From NCBI GenBank assembly GCA_021399405.1, contig JAAFKL010000056.1, positions 1 to 5,595 on the forward strand: 5,595 nucleotides of DNA, read 5' to 3'. A program made the translations under genes and the position numbers. Under the pieces are notes generated by a model. That model had not been told where the DNA came from, searched no databases, and saw only the letters and a program-made list of their open reading frames with translations. Source of the stretch: Candidatus Heimdallarchaeota archaeon. Its GTDB lineage: Archaea > Asgardarchaeota > Heimdallarchaeia > Heimdallarchaeales > Kariarchaeaceae. Below, one piece after another: positions 5,129-5,595 of the stretch. Numbering within the stretch: the first letter of the stretch is position 1; each line of letters begins with the position of its first letter.

Positions 5129-5595
5129 ATGTACCTCGTGCATTTGAAAATTGGTGATGAAGCACCAGATTTTGTATTTAATACAACTAACGGAGATCAA
5201 TCAAATCTACACAGTATTCGTGGCAAAAAGATAATATTTTTCTTCCCCAAGGCATTTACACCAGGTTGTACACGAGAATCAATTTCCATACAGGAGAACT
5301 ATCAGGATTTGAAACAACTGGGGGTTGACGAGGTGTTTGGAATCTCACTAGACAAACAAGAAAAATTGAATAAATTTTGTAGTTCATACAATTTTGAATA
5401 TCAGATGGTAAGTGATAAAGACAAGAAAATAAGCAAATCTTATGGTGTATATAGAAACAAGATTCTGCTTAAGTTCGCAGATAGAGACACATTCATAATA
5501 GATCAAGAAAATAAAATTGAGGGAATAATAAGAAATGGTCTCACCGGAAGAAAAAGTAAATTGGGTTTGCATAATCAAGGGATTGAAATTAAAAA
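5129..5595 (+). CDS. Peroxiredoxin, PrxQ/Bcp type (3' end outside window)
   Basis: The frame is open from the ATG at 5129 to the window end, 155 codons, so only the last residues are missing for this family. The start of the fold is IGDEAPDF (8-15). The active site is F-F-P-K-A-F-T44-P-G-C47, with C47 as peroxidatic Cys. A conserved-type R119 in DRDTFIIDQENKI follows, then the family-typical end. The enzyme reduces hydrogen peroxide and organic peroxides using a thioredoxin-type partner. The helix-2 resolving Cys five residues after C47 is absent (Ile52), but C84 lies in helix 3, as in the PrxQ subtype that pairs Cys47 with a Cys near 83. Alternative starts are GTG 5138 and TTG 5144; the latter would give the common M-K-I-G-D opening. 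It is divergent from the CDF gene across a 180-bp gap. Confidence 0.9.
   Translation, partial: MYLVHLKIGDEAPDFVFNTTNGDQSNLHSIRGKKIIFFFPKAFTPGCTRESISIQENYQDLKQLGVDEVFGISLDKQEKLNKFCSSYNFEYQMVSDKDKKISKSYGVYRNKILLKFADRDTFIIDQENKIEGIIRNGLTGRKSKLGLHNQGIEIK

Noticed and set aside
4991..5200. Minus-strand open frame of 69 codons across the divergent promoter
   Set aside because: It runs antisense into the peroxiredoxin start and its active frame; no ribosome site or domain.
5384..5578. Minus-strand open frame of 64 codons
   Set aside because: Antisense to conserved peroxiredoxin sequence.
1..5595. CRISPR array, insertion sequence, tRNA, or attachment site
   Set aside because: No regularly spaced repeats, transposase-like frame, tRNA cloverleaf or integrase was recognised on either strand.

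Overview
This is a 5.6 kb AT-rich chromosomal window, most probably from an archaeon. The evidence is the expression signals: arsN2 has an archaeal-type TATA box centred about 25 nt before its ATG with no Shine-Dalgarno site, the pattern of leaderless archaeal mRNA. Genes with leaders or inside operons instead carry GGTG/GAGG-type ribosome sites. The style of the MFS transporter and the low GC content suggest an Asgard (Heimdall-like) lineage, but that is inference; there is no rRNA or marker gene to prove it.

Layout. Plus strand, left: the C-terminal part of a GNAT acetyltransferase (1-333), then a HemG-like flavodoxin-fold protein (499-1077) behind its own TATA box. A long imperfect hairpin (1158-1208) lies in the convergent gap after it. 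Minus strand, centre (read right to left): a CDF zinc/cation efflux protein (4948-4019), an ArsN2-type acetyltransferase (3889-3428), an MFS transporter overlapping it by 4 nt (ATGA), and an ICMT/PEMT-type membrane methyltransferase (1925-1278). Plus strand, right: a PrxQ/Bcp peroxiredoxin (from 5129), divergent from the CDF gene and running off the window end.

The main observation is that the MFS gene is broken near its 5' end. The natural start is the ATG at 3431, which overlaps the arsN2 stop and has a good GAGGG site. Its frame stops after 27 codons at 3348, and the rest of the protein continues in the -1 frame. One missing base near 3351-3357 would restore a protein of about 447 residues with a complete first membrane helix. 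A conventional start at 3324 would cut that helix in half.

Functionally the centre and right look like a small stress and detoxification neighbourhood: metal efflux (CDF), probable arsenical-type N-acetylation coupled to an exporter (ArsN2-MFS), and peroxide removal (PrxQ). I see no CRISPR array, mobile element, tRNA, rRNA or clearly new multigene system. The arsN2-MFS pair is the closest to an under-described module.
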